A DNA stretch of 64,000 bases from Hyposmocoma kahamanoa (lineage: Eukaryota; Arthropoda; Insecta; Lepidoptera; Cosmopterigidae). The notes under the pieces are model-generated. The model saw only the letters and a program-made list of their open reading frames with translations. It was not told the origin of the DNA and searched no databases. This document shows, piece after piece, positions 10,171-21,156 of the stretch (position 1 is its first letter; the number at the start of each line of letters is the position of its first letter). Location of the stretch: contig NW_020653945.1 in the NCBI RefSeq assembly GCF_003589595.1, forward strand, positions 3,918,026 to 3,982,025, in the 5' to 3' direction. The position numbers and the translations under genes are program-made.

Positions 10171-10596
10171 GTTGTTAAAATCATTGCCTGTTTCTTGTTG
10201 TTTTTTTTGTGGTTATACTTTTATAGCGGGCCGTTGAAAATCCCACATAATTGAATTAGGATAATGTTGTCAATTTACACATTTAATGAATAAATATACT
10301 CGCATATAGTCATATATTTTCACAATATATTTCCTTCGTAGCAAAAACAAATCTACCCACACCTCAAACACTGTTTTAAATTCACGGTGCAGCAACTTTG
10401 AATCGATTTCGAACGGTCCAAGTGATTCAGAACCGATCAAATTGATTATTATCGTCTAAACTAATGAAATATCGATAAATCCTGTCTTGTTTACTGGAAT
10501 TTGACACGTGAAGTACTATAACAAACCTTATCACAAAGTTATGAACGAAAATAATAGACTTCTTGGTGTCTATAGTCTCATATTTACAGATTTTTA
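10171..10596. other. Unassigned sequence
   Basis: No feature recognised beyond AT-rich intron sequence. Confidence 0.4.
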
Positions 10597-10726
10597 AGGG
10601 GCACACCCACTGTGCCCGTCATTCTGTAACATAAGTAATGCTCGCATTACTGCTTGGCGGCAGAATAGGAAGGTGGCAGTACTTACCTGGATGAATTCTT
10701 TCACAAGGAGCTCTACTGCTATTAAA
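10597..10726 (-). mobile_element. Family A fragment with internal deletion
   Basis: 'gggcacacccactgtgcccg' jumps from 'aacataag' directly to 'taatgctcgcattactgctt' and ends 'ggagctctactgctattaaa'. The central 'gacaagtcccatg...' part is missing. Confidence 0.75.
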
Positions 10727-10967
10727 GTATTCTCCTTAGCAGCGAGGCCGCAGAGCGTTATTATCATGTTGTCAGTAATTTCCCTTTAAATTATTAATCC
10801 ACTTACGCTGTAGTACGCGTTGATCAAAAATCCACAAAGACAGCAGTGTCCAACTGTTCTAAATACAGTGTAAAAACGGCACGCTTTAAATGTAATAGGA
10901 TGACTTTATCCTCTAAACTAGACTACCTTATATGGTACACCATATTTTAACTTCAAATTTTTAACCG

Positions 10968-11035
10968 ACTTCAAAAAAGGAGAAGGTTCTCAATTCTATT
11001 GTATTTTTTGTGTGCATTGTTGACTTTTTGGAGCA
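10968..11035 (+). mobile_element. Family E fragment (5' end only)
   Basis: 'aaccgacttcaaaaaaggag' then 'aaggttctcaatt' matches the family E left end (see 12957). Confidence 0.7.
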
Positions 11036-11084
11036 CCTACACTGTTTTTTCATACAAATAATCCTATAAGCAGATTGAGTTGTT

Positions 11085-11195
11085 TTCTAATTATTAATTA
11101 CAAAAATCGAACACTAAGAAAAGTTCCTCCGATCCGGCTGGATTCGAACCAGCGCCTTTCTAGCAAACCGTGCATAGCGTCTTCACTATTACAAT
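11085..11195 (-). mobile_element. Family T SINE fragment
   Basis: 'gatccggctggattcgaacc' holds the complement of the B box and 'aaaaatcgaacactaagaaa' is the tail. The A-box end is missing. Confidence 0.7.
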
Positions 11196-11199
11196 TTTT

Positions 11200-12153
11200 T
11201 TTTAAATAATTTGATTCAACATCATTATTATTTCCAATAATTGACGATTTGTGACGTAAAAAATTACATCACTTCAGGCTGTTGTGTTTTTTTTCGTGTG
11301 TTGTCTCTTTTCAGCGGTCTATTTATCTATGACCGGTTTCTATAAAGAATAAAGACACTTTGCATATTTATCTTTACATTGTAATCTACAAACAGACGTG
11401 AGCATTCATACTTACCTCGATCTTTACCTAGATGAATTTAGTCTGTCAATATGGTTACAGTTTTATTAGCATTCGACTGACTTCGGAGAACAGGTTTAAC
11501 AAATTAAAAAAAAAATACAAGGACACTGATACGATAACACGACTCATTTTAGCAGGTAATTACAAATATACAGGTTGTTAACTCAACTGTGTTACACCGG
11601 GGAGTGGTATCTTTATTAATAGACTCTACTCCCTATATGTGACGTATTTTAGACCTTACGTAGTTCAGAAACGCTCTGTAACCACGAAAAGATTGACAGA
11701 TAGTCAAATATGGACTCCATTCTTTGCACGAGCTAGCATATACCAAAATCGCGATGTGTCTATTGGCATTTTGGAACATTGTCCTGTGGCACGATTTAGT
11801 GAAGGATAAAGACGTGTTTGTATAATAGGTAGACAAGTTGAACCACTCTTTCTGTACTATATTAGTGTGATACAATGATTATATGGAAAAACAAGTCGTG
11901 ATACATGCATATTGTTGGATTATAAAACTCTTCCGAGAGCTTTGTGTCGTCTCCATTCCGCATTCATTGCGAAATAAAATCATTGGTTTATAGGGTTGCG
12001 TTCATTCACATAGGGTTTGTTCTTTACTCTTAGGTATGGTTTGTGGATCAATAATTGCATTCCCTCCACAAGCCCTATGTGAAACTAAATTACATATGTA
12101 ACTCTAAACAGCGGTTGGTTGGTGACTTTATAGTTGCAGTCAGCCATGACGTA
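11200..12153. other. Unassigned sequence
   Basis: AT-rich. The open frame on the minus strand at 11633-11875 shows no recognisable domain and no splice context; I treat it as chance. Confidence 0.4.
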
Positions 12154-12628
12154 CCCTTGCCTGCTTTTCGGTATTACAGGATAGTGTGCGATGGGATTGC
12201 ATGAATGAAATCCGCCTTCCCCTCTCCATTATTAGGGAACTGGACATAGGCAGGGGTTCCACTCCTATGTTGTGGATATTCCAAGGATTCGTGCGTAGTG
12301 TTTCGCCTTCACATTTACAGAGCGAATGGCTATGGAATGGATTTCCCTGCAGACTTGTTCTCAAAACGGTTTTTTTTATGATACCAAGTGACAGGACGAA
12401 CAAGTCGTGCGCCTGGTGGTAAGCGACACGCCTGTCCATAGCAGTTGCCATGTCATTCAGAGATTAAATCGCAAAGATCTGAGGGGCACTGCCAGTGTGC
12501 CCGTCACCCTGAGGCATAAGTTGACAAGTCCCATGTAAATAATATAAGTTAGGCCTTTTGGATGCTCTATTGTCGACCTTATAGTCTCTTCTCATCAGGT
12601 TAGAAGTCAAATGAGCAGTAATTTTTTA
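12154..12628 (+). pseudogene. Jockey/CR1-like LINE 3' remnant, interrupted by a family A insertion
   Basis: 'gatattccaaggattcgtgc', 'tatggaatggatttccctgc' and 'agacttgttc' follow the same order as in the LINE tails at 1955 and 56570. The remainder ('ttggatgctctattgtcgac', 'ctcatcaggttagaagtcaa') lies after 12536. The split is explained by the family A element at 12370-12536. Confidence 0.7.
12370..12536 (-). mobile_element. Family A copy nested in a LINE tail
   Basis: Begins with the poly-T end 'ttttttttatgataccaagt' and 'gacaggacgaacaagtcgtg', and stops at 'ttgacaagtcccatg', lacking the 5' third of the element. It splits the LINE remnant at 12154-12628, so it is the younger insertion. Confidence 0.8.
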
Positions 12629-12956
12629 ATAAAATAAAAAAAAGAGCAAGTGACCTATAAAAGATTGTAAACGTTAATTTGTTTGAAAAACCGAATATTC
12701 GACAATTAGATCAGACGAAATAGTTTCATTTAGAAGTCAATCAGAGTTAGAAATTGTCGAAAATAATGCACTTCATACGACACGGGAAGAAAGGATGTAA
12801 AAAAAACAAAATTCACAGAGTGAGTGAGAAACAAAACTTTGTAAACGTTTACTATGCTTACGTAATAAAGTTTACGTAAAAAAATTTTTAACTCATTACA
12901 AACATTAAATGGTTAAATCGAAAGAGTACGATTTAACCACATTAATAACAATTTTT

Positions 12957-13405
12957 TAACCGACTTCAAAAAAAGGAGGAGGTTCTCAATTCGACTGTAT
13001 GTTTTCTTTTCTTTGTATGTTACGCGATAACTCCGGTATTTCTGAACCGATTTTTATTGGAAAGAGGGTACCTCCATGGTGATCCCATATAATTTTGAAG
13101 AAAATCATCCATCTCTAAGGGTGGCTGTTCACGCATGAAGATTCATTTTTATAAATAGCGCCTAAATTTTAGTATAAGGAGCAATTATTTTAATGGTTGA
13201 TTTTGCTATTCTTTAATTCAAGGTGTTTTTTCTCTCTCAATATACTTTGAGTAGTGGGAACCGATTTTTATTATCTCCTGCGTCAAGTCAGGAGACTTAC
13301 TGGCGAACTAAGGGATGAATCCGGGCTTGCGCACTTCCCGGTAACCGATTTCAATAAAACTTGGTAATTATATATAATTCCACGTACTATTGAGGTCGGT
13401 TTTTT
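12957..13405 (+). mobile_element. Family E repeat, near full length (reference copy)
   Basis: The left end AACCGACTTCAAAAAAAGGA and right end 'attgaggtcggttttttcag' are imperfect inverted termini (AACCGACTTC versus AACCGACCTC). Internal landmarks are 'ggttctcaattcgactgtat', 'ttacgcgataactccggta', 'gaccgattttta'-type A/T runs, 'ctctcaatatactttgagta', 'aggggatgaatccgggctt'-like text and 'gatttcaataaaacttggta'. Nine copies occur in the window. No ORF, so non-autonomous; class unresolved. Confidence 0.8.
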
Positions 13406-13862
13406 CAGTACTCTGTTCTGAGATTATATTATTGATAAAATCAGGTTCGCTGTCACGTGACTGGCACGTGCGGCGTGGCCTGCCTTGAGGCGAAGCCTTA
13501 TCGTGGGGAAATGAAGAAACGAAAGTACGGTTTCCTTGACTTCAGTGCTAGCTACATTCAGTTTTGTACTTCAAATGCCGAGTCTTGGAGAATGTTTTGC
13601 AATGATGCTATTATCGTTACTACAAGGTTTAGTAAGACAGCCTTTTATTTCTAGTAATTTTTGAGCAAAACGATGTCGACGGAACACCATTAACCTTATT
13701 TTCGTCTCTACATTGTAGATTTGTAGGTCATTGACCTGATTAGTTTACTCGTTAAGTATTGATTAATCTATCTTATCTATCCATTGAACAGTGAAACAAA
13801 CTAAAAGTAGGTGTAGGTATGTTGTACATCTCTGCTTAGAACAGTGACCCATATTGAAATAG
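13406..13862. other. Unassigned sequence
   Basis: The open frame at 13457-13654 has no splice context or recognised domain. Confidence 0.35.
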
Positions 13863-14172
13863 TTTTTTTTATAATACCAAGTGACTGGACAAATCAGTCG
13901 TGCGCCTTGTGGTAAGCGACACGCCGATCCATAAAAGTTGCAGTGCCACTCAGAACTTCATATAGCAAAGATCTTAGGGGCACTGCCACTGCGCCCGTCG
14001 CCCTGAGACATAAGTTGACAAGTCTCATCAAGTGCCTGTAATTTCACCAGCACTCTTATCCTTCTAAACCGGAACGCACAAATGCTCATATTACTGCTTG
14101 GTGACAGAAATAGGTAAGGTGGCAGTACTTCCCTGGACGAACTCTCTCAGAAGGAGCGCCACTGTTACTTAA
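13863..14172 (-). mobile_element. Family A retroposon, full length (reference copy)
   Basis: On the plus strand it begins 'ttttttataataccaagtga' and ends 'ccactgttacttaaat'. Read on the minus strand it therefore ends in a poly-A tail, and most partial copies lack the opposite end, as expected for 5' truncation of a retroposon. Internal landmarks: an imperfect hairpin formed by 'cagtgccactcagaac' and 'gatcttaggggcactg', 'cgccctgagacataagttga', and a second palindrome equivalent to CAGTAATGctcaCATTACTG. No A/B box and no ORF. I do not know its autonomous partner. Confidence 0.85.
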
Positions 14173-14878
14173 ATTGTATTGAGAAAAAGACAGCGAGCCA
14201 GTGTTGCTACCTAGACTAAAAAAGTTAATAAGCTAGAGAGAAGTTTTAAAAGTCGCTACATAGTTGTTGCTAATATTGTATTAATACTGCATGAAAAATC
14301 GTCACTTGTCCTATGGGTCTCATTATAAAGTTCAATTTATTGGCCTGAACTTTATGGTCATGTCGTACACAAAAGATCAATACAGATATAAGATTGAGTA
14401 ACGCATTCACAAGCCAGCTAAGATAAAATCATATTATATATTAGAAGATGAAAAACTAGTTCAAGCTGATGCCCTTGTTGTCAAAACCAACAAATGAAAA
14501 TAAAATTAAAAGACGAAACCTAATTAAATACACGCCAAAAAAGCAGCTAATTTTTTTGTCGCTAAGTTGGCAACGCACTGAGCTTCTATTGGTTAAAAAA
14601 GAATCACGTAACTACATTGGGCCGGGCAGCATGCGATTTGTTTACGCGCCAGATACACATAAATTTCTTTTTTATCTCCATATTTAATTAATTTTTAAAC
14701 GCTGTTCTAGAAAGATTGCTGCCATGTGGTAAAGGTTTCTTGAAATTTGTGCCTTATATGTTGCGTAATGTGTTGTTGTCTCTTTTGCTCTGTCTATTAA
14801 GTTGTGGCGTTTTGTTAGCCACTACTAGCTTTATCAGAATATTAAGACGCCTATGTGCACCATACCTAGAGACGTTTA
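14173..14878. other. Unassigned sequence
   Basis: The open frame at 14469-14687 is lysine/leucine-rich without recognisable domain. No repeat boundary seen. Confidence 0.35.
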
Positions 14879-14880
14879 TA

Positions 14881-15713
14881 CAGGGTTATTTGTAAAATAC
14901 TAACAATCTCTCAGGATTAGATCACTAACATCATAAACAACAATTTTTGTTCCATGACTTTTAATAATTCATCAGATTGTGCCTTCGTACAAAAAAGAAT
15001 ATTTATCTACACACATATCATAAACCCTCTATGATATGTTCAAAAACCGCAAATTACGACCAGCATTATAGATAAACTGTTTTGTTACAACAAATTTTCT
15101 TATCTGTGAAATTGTTATAATTGGATATTATTCTATCATCGAATTGGATTTTATTATTACATTCAAATTTCGAACATCTCTGAAAAACAAAACAATTTGA
15201 TTCGACCTCTATTCTAATATCAGTCGAGATGAAGTTTTATTCGAAATGAAATGTTAATAGCAAACAACTTTGGCGAATTTCACACGTTACTTGGTATCGA
15301 ACGATATGATAGTTAGGACCGACTCTAGTTTGTCTATGAATTAAATAAAAACTACGGTTGTGGGACATGCGTAAGAAAAGTTTTTATTTGCCGCCTTTTC
15401 GCCAGTCGTAACTTGCGGTTCCTGAACACATCATAAAGAGCTAATAATGTGTGTATAGACAAAGCAGTGTATGTAACTGTACATGATTAGGCATTAAAAC
15501 ACTCGTGTGAAGTTTTGTGTATGAAACCCGTCTCTCGTATTTTAATGCCTTTCATTATGTAACAAAACAAACATATGTACAACAAGACCTTAAAAGTTTA
15601 TTTTCGGTAAATGCATTTACTTTTTATAAGAAGTCACGGAACAAAACTTTATGATGTTTATGATGTTAGTAATATAATCCTGTAAGGTTGTTAGTATTTT
15701 CCAATTCACCCTG
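14881..15713. mobile_element. MITE with about 95-bp terminal inverted repeats and TA target duplication
   Basis: The left end CAGGGTTATTTGTAAAATAC and the reverse complement of the right end CAGGGTGAATTGGAAAATAC start inverted repeats that continue through 'taacaa', 'caggatta', 'actaacatcataaaca' and 'ttttgttcc.tgactt' for about 95 bp. TA flanks both ends (14879-14880, 15714-15715). The 833-bp body has no transposase. Tc1/mariner-like by termini (inference). A related element is at 21157. Confidence 0.85.
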
Positions 15714-15715
15714 TA

Positions 15716-16312
15716 TAAGGATATAATTAGTCATGTAATATATGTTACATAATGTATGTTGTGTTTAAATTAAGCATCGTAATGATTTATATTGATCTTA
15801 TCTGTTTTTAAAGTCAGTATACTCGATTCTGCTAATCTGTGTTTCCGGAACAGCTTTTTATGGTCAATTTAACATCGCGTTGTCATGGATACCATTCGCA
15901 AACAATGCAAGTAATTCAACTGGAACGGACGGACAAAACAACTTGAATATTTATGTAGAAGACCTCTATTACCACGACAATAGGTCTAAAATTCTTAAAA
16001 AAAAATGGTTCGAATGTCTAAAAGTTCCAAGGGCGACTTGAATGAAAACATTTTAATTGAATACGACACATTTGCTTTGTTAGTGTTTGGTAAATTGTAA
16101 ATAAACATTGTCCCTCCATACAAATTAACAGTGTATTCACTGAAGCACTGTAGGTTACGTTGTTATCTTAGGCTGCTAACAGATGGACTACATGTCTGCA
16201 GTTAGATAATGCGTGCAGTCGTGATTCCGGCTGTATGCAGTGGAGACTTCGAATTTCCTACTTTAAATTAAGATTCGAAGAACAGACTTGTAAAAAGGCA
16301 AACAATAATAAG
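15716..16312. other. Unassigned sequence
   Basis: No repeat or coding signal recognised. Confidence 0.4.
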
Positions 16313-16607
16313 TTTTCTTATGATAAGTGACGGGCAAACAAGTCGTGCGCCTGGTGGTAAACACGCGCCTGTCCATAACAGTTGCAGTGCTGCTCAGAGC
16401 TTGAAATCGAAAAGATCAGAGACGTGCCACTATGCCTGTTACCCTGAAACACAAGTTGACAAGTCCCATGTGCCTGTAATTTCACAAGCATCCTTACCCT
16501 TCAAAACCGAAACGCAGTTATGGTCACATTACTGCTTGGCGGCAGAAATAGGTAAGGCAGTACTTCCCTGGACGAACTCTTTCGCAAGGATCTCTGCTGC
16601 TACCAAA
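16313..16607 (-). mobile_element. Family A retroposon, near full length
   Basis: From 'ttttcttatgataagtgacg' through 'gacaagtcccatgtgcctgt' and 'attactgcttggcggcagaa' to 'tctctgctgctaccaaa'. The first palindrome half is altered ('cgcagttatggtcacattac'). Confidence 0.85.
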
Positions 16608-16933
16608 TAAGTGTCAGAAGATGTATATACCGGTATATACCTACAGTACTTGAAAACAAAGTCACAGAAATTAAGTTTTAAAACTACAATCATAACGCCT
16701 TTGAATATTAAAAATTATCGACTTCCGTTGATTGGTGGATTTATGCGTAACGTCCAATTCGAACCGGTCGTGTGTCAAGTTCGCCATATTGATATTTTGC
16801 AATTCCTGTCTCTCCAAATATACATTTGTGGACATATTTAGAAGAACGCTAAAAATAGATTGGAATTATAATAACAATGTTCATAATGAATCAATGTAAA
16901 TAATGAATTACGTTCGTAACTGGCCACCAGAAC

Positions 16934-17110
16934 GTTAACACGTTCATCGCCGTGGTGGGTCAAAATGACCGGCATCTAATCTACCTATTGTGGCCGTGGG
17001 GGGGTTAAAATGACCGGCACGACGCACCTAACTTTGCGATGCTCGTTCACGCAGTAGGTGGCAAACGCTACGTATTGAGCCATATAACATGACCGGCGTG
17101 GCCCTGACGA
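16934..17110. repeat. Repeated AATGACCGGC module next to a TTAA
   Basis: Three spaced repeats read 'gggtcaaaatgaccggcat', 'ggttaaaatgaccggcac' and 'catataacatgaccggcgtg'; a fourth variant 'ttaaatgcccggcac' is at about 17365. They follow a TTAA at about 16936 ('gttaacacgttcatcgcc'). This resembles the repeat-rich end of a piggyBac-type transposon; no matching opposite end was found. Confidence 0.4.
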
Positions 17111-18129
17111 ACTGCTGTTACCACTTAGTTTTTAGGATTTTTGTTGGCATACATATTTTTCCGACAAAGAAAATTACTTTAATTTCAAATTGGATTTAAA
17201 ACTTACAAATACGCAAAAAAAAATTGTTAATGTGAAGTGTCAATCTCAAATGAAAGACGTACGTCAGGGTAAACATCGATCGAACATTACATGTACATAC
17301 TCTGCCCGACATTGCAACCGGCGCAGCCTAAACGTAATAATTATTGCGTTTACAGCGCGCCGGATTTAAATGCCCGGCACTAAATATAATCCCAAATTAG
17401 AACCAAATAATGAAATATCGCGGAAAAATTTATATACGTGTACAAACGAAACCAAAAACGAATTGAATTTAAATCAGAAGACGAAATTGAAACAATTCTT
17501 TTTTTCATATTACAATTCTTAGCGTTTCTCTAAATATATCCATGAGTATATACTCATATGTCTATGTTAATATTTGTTATTGAACGAATACAAAGAACGA
17601 GTTTATTTTTAGTATTTCTCTGTATTACATATCTACCTACATAGAACACGCCTGTCTCCAATGGGGTAACAGATAGAGAGTAGGGCTGTTACATGGTTAC
17701 AGGCATTTAGGACACCATTTATTTATCGCTACCGATTGAAATTAATTCATTTACTATTCTATTTGTTATTTTATATTCGACAGGTATTGATTCTAATAAG
17801 TGCTAACCTTCTCTGCACAGTATTATGACTGACCGGAAAAGGTTACCGCCGTTAACAAAAATTTGCGATGCCAAGGTCTCCCAATATCGTAAAAGTGTTG
17901 CTGACCATGAAACGTACGGACTTCGTTGGTAAATTATAATCAATAAAATGCAGGGCCTTTGTCAGGTGATCAAATATCATCGAAGATGATTATAGTCCAC
18001 TACAACAGGAGAGCTTGAGATGCGTCTTGAGAACTGAACGACATCTTAGCCGATATTAAGTGACAGGAGCTTATTGCCGACTTGTGTCTCCTGTGATTAC
18101 GATTGTTCTTCCTGTGATAGAAACCAATA
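17111..18129. other. Unassigned; palindrome at 17330-17352
   Basis: A near-perfect palindrome 'aaacgtaataattattgcgttt' core (arms AAACG.AATAA) lies at about 17330-17352. A degraded repeat-like 'acgcctgtctccaatggggt' occurs at about 17648. Otherwise nothing recognised. Confidence 0.35.
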
Positions 18130-18330
18130 GAGCGGTGAAACCTATCCAGGCAAATGAGAGACGGCATTGTGTATCATTCCGCCATCCACGCACTTGTTGT
18201 GGAACACTTCGCACGAAGTGTTCCACATTTATATGGCGAACGGCATTAGAGAGGAATTTCCTTCCTGATTTGTTCCCATAACTGGGGCCTTTTCAAGGTG
18301 AGAGTCAATAAGTATATCAGTACCAGTTAG
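18130..18330 (+). pseudogene. Jockey/CR1-like LINE 3' remnant with perfect hairpin
   Basis: 'ccacatttatatggcgaacg', 'agaggaatttccttcctgat' and 'ttttcaaggtgagagtcaat' match the LINE tail at 56570. Its segment 18199-18226 has become a perfect palindrome, unlike the other copies. Confidence 0.65.
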
Positions 18331-18411
18331 AGATGGGAAAAACTGCTTATTTTTTTAAACGTTTAAACGTTGTGCTTTTTAAAAAGTGTGCTTTTTTAAA
18401 CGCTTTTAGTT

Positions 18412-18935
18412 TGACGCTCCGCCAAGTACCTACTCGATGCCTTGGATAAATTACAGCGTCGTGCTACTCGAATTATAGGCGACGAAGAGGTCTCATCACG
18501 CCTTGAACCTCTGCAACTGCGTAGAGATGTTGCATCGCTTAGCGCCTTTTACCGCATGTACCATGGTGAGTGCTCTGAAGAGCTGTTCAACCTCATCCAC
18601 CCTTCCCCGTTCCTGCTTAGAAGCACGCGTGCTGGCCTTCGTAGTCACCGTTTCACTACCTGCCGCATTCCATCGCGTACTAAAAGGTTTGGTGGCTCCT
18701 TTCTCTGCCGCACGGTTGACAAATGGAACTCCCTTCCGGCACATGTCTTCCCTCCCTCTTATGATATGGGATCCTTCAAACGAGGGTTGAAGAGGCATAT
18801 TGTAGGCAGGCAGGGTGGAGGTGGCTAGTGCAGTGAGGGTTTCATCGCTGCACTAGATTCCTTCACGTTTGGATACCACTTTCCACTTAACATCAGGTGG
18901 AGTGGAGTCATTTGCCTGTTATGTATAAAAAAAAA
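18412..18935 (+). pseudogene. Jockey/CR1-like LINE 3' end, open C-terminal RT frame, poly-A tail
   Basis: One open frame to the stop at 18828 gives LDKLQRRATRIIGDEEV, LRRDVASLSAFYRMYHGECS, then LFNLIHPSPF and VDKWNSLPAHVFPP, FKRGLKRHIVGRQ. This is the C-terminal part of the LINE RT protein; the catalytic core is absent (5' truncation). The 3' UTR ends 'catcaggtggagtggagtca' and a poly-A run at about 18926-18935. It is a different and better-preserved subfamily than the copies at 1955 and 56570. Confidence 0.85.
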
Positions 18936-19201
18936 AGAAAGTCCTTTAGAAAAATGATTAAAAAAAGCTGTATAACCAAGCTTGCAACGTTATGTTGAAT
19001 TAATTTGTTTAGGAAACATAGATGGCGCTATTTGGAACTTAGGCACGTTGTAAAAAATGAAATTGTTGAGTATCTATAGAACCGACCAGTGACCAATGCT
19101 TACGCTTAAAATGAAAAGCGTGCTTATGCGCTTTTTTTTAAAAGCAGACTTTTCAAGTGCTTTTCGTTTAAACACCCACTCCTGGCTGCAGTAATACTCA
19201 T

Positions 19202-19415
19202 TTTAACTGCCTCCGTGGCGAATGGTTACCATGCCGGACTGCCACGCAGAGGTCCTAGGTCCGATACCCGGGCCGGGAGAAATATTTGTATGGCCTACAT
19301 TTATTTCTCTCGTGAGTTTGGGTGTAATTTGTGGTTGTCTATGTGTGTGTCCATGGCACCCGCGACACAGGTTTTCGCTAGTTGAGTGTTATTATAGTTA
19401 TTATTATTATTACTA
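19202..19415 (+). mobile_element. Family S tRNA-derived SINE, full length
   Basis: The head 'ctccgtggcgaatggttacc' (A box) and 'gaggtcctaggtccgatacc' (B-box position) is followed by 'ctctcgtgagtttgggtgta', 'gtgtgtccatggcacccgcg' and a (TTA)n tail. Copies at 53489, 42985 and 60290 share this order. The plus-strand frame over it is not a gene. Confidence 0.85.
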
Positions 19416-19578
19416 GGTTCCGGTTTTGAGGGTAAGGGTGCTTAAGTCTCAGGATGACGGACGTAGTGGCAGACAGATTTTTGCGATTTATAGCCCTGAG
19501 TATTATTGCAACTGCTATGGGCACACGTGCCGTTTACGACCAGGCGAACGCTTGTTTATTCCTTTCCTTGGTATCGTA
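19415..19578 (+). mobile_element. Family A copy, 5'-truncated and diverged
   Basis: 'ggttccggttttgagggtaa' leads through 'gtctcaggatgacggacgta', 'cagatttttgcgatttatag' and ends 'ttccttggtatcgtaaag'. It abuts the (TTA)n tail of the preceding SINE and starts at the same internal point as the copies at 40785 and 55982. Confidence 0.75.
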
Positions 19579-19774
19579 AAGTAAAGTATTAAGTAAAAAA
19601 ATTAGTAGCAACGCACAAGTTGTGTGATAACGTTGATAATGATGCAATATCGAGTTTTTAGGTTTTCGCGATTGTTACACAATAGAAATATAAATATTTT
19701 TTGTTTTTTGATCTAAACAATCTGTAATGTATTTAAATTAATAACTTTTGTAACTATATCGGTATATGACTTGG

Positions 19775-19885
19775 GCATTTTCATGGTGAGAGCAAATAGG
19801 CATTATTTACGTGTGCATGTTCCCTTGTCGATCTTATCGTCATTTTCCATCATATGAGACGGAGGTAATATCCACTTATTTTAAG
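19775..19885 (+). mobile_element. Jockey/CR1-like LINE 3' tail fragment
   Basis: 'gagagcaaataggcattatt', 'tcgatcttatcgtcattttc' and 'catcatatgagacggaggt' match the 3' end of the LINE at 56917-57001. Confidence 0.7.
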
Positions 19886-21007
19886 CATAAAGAAGACGAA
19901 CCAACCCAATCCCACCTCTAGCGAAAAGCAACTATCATTTGATGCAGTGCTGCACTACAAAGAAAGACGTTCTTCCTCAAGCCTTACTCAGTTGACGGTT
20001 TTTGCAACAACTTCGTTATGATTTGGGCTAATTGGAGTTCTAATTGAAATCACACAACGCGTGTATATTTTCCCCTTTAACGCTTTCGTTTTCCAATGTC
20101 CATTCAATCATAATTGCTTACTCACTTAAATAGATTTATTTTTAACAATTTCACTTTGTTCAAATCGAATTACGTCATCGATTTAAGAAGAGAAAGTATG
20201 TTGTAAAATAACAAGCTTGTTTTGTGTTCATTTACCGTATTATCACATACAATCACTTTGATGACTTATGAAGAAATGAAAGTTGACTTTATTTTGTTTT
20301 GCGAAAGATCGTGTTTTATTTGATGGTTTTGACGTTTCAATCATCATTATCGTTATTACGGATGTTTTATTGGCTAGATGTTTGTTCGTATTTTGATGAG
20401 GGTTTCCGAAAGTCTCCTTCGCTTTAACATTGTCGCTAATATCTTATATATATAATATCGCATATAACTTGATAACTGTATTTTAATTTAATATTCAACA
20501 GTAACAAGTCTTTAAATTCAGGTAATTAATTATCTCAATAATTTTTTACTAAAAATCTTCAACAAATAAAATCTCTTCATTAAAACTGGCCAGTTATTTT
20601 ACGTTTTTATTAAAAAAAAAATTGAAAAAGAAATTAACCTCTGTAATTTTTTATTCACTTGTTTTAATTTTGTTAATTTTGCAATCGGAGGTTGATTTTG
20701 CGTTCTTTTAAATTTCATAAGCTAGATATGTTAAATTTTGATTTTTATTTATCACACTTTCATTAAGTTAATATTGAACCGTTACAAATTAAATTTTCTA
20801 CCGTTACCGCTTTATCACAAAATGTAAAAGATTGCATTTTTTTTTCGATTTTTTTTTTATGAATGTTGAGTAGGCTGTAAAAAATCGACATTAAAAGATG
20901 TTAAATTAATTGCTACTATATGTTTTATTATATTTCTTTAAACATAAACGTTACTAATTTATACTCTCATTTTTTTACTCCACTGATGTCCAGGTGCGTG
21001 TACTAAA
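19886..21007. other. Unassigned, very AT-rich
   Basis: No open frame or repeat boundary recognised over 1.1 kb; long A/T runs are common. Confidence 0.45.
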
Positions 21008-21152
21008 TACGCTGGTGAAACTACAGCCAACTTTATGTTTCTTGGTGACGAACACCGTGGCAGTGCCCCTCAGGTCTTTGCAATTTATGGCTTTCAATGG
21101 CACTGCAACAGTTATGTATAGGCGTCACTCACTTGATACCATTACAAAAATA
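21008..21152 (+). mobile_element. Family A copy, 5'-truncated
   Basis: 'gctggtgaaactacagccaa', 'cagtgcccctcaggtctttg' and 'ctcacttgataccattacaa' follow the family A minus-text order with an A-rich end directly next to the MITE at 21157. Confidence 0.75.
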
Positions 21153-21156
21153 TATA

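Noticed and set aside
18442..18828. 128-codon open frame as a host gene
   Set aside because: The motifs are the C-terminus of a jockey/CR1-like RT followed by a LINE 3' UTR and poly-A.
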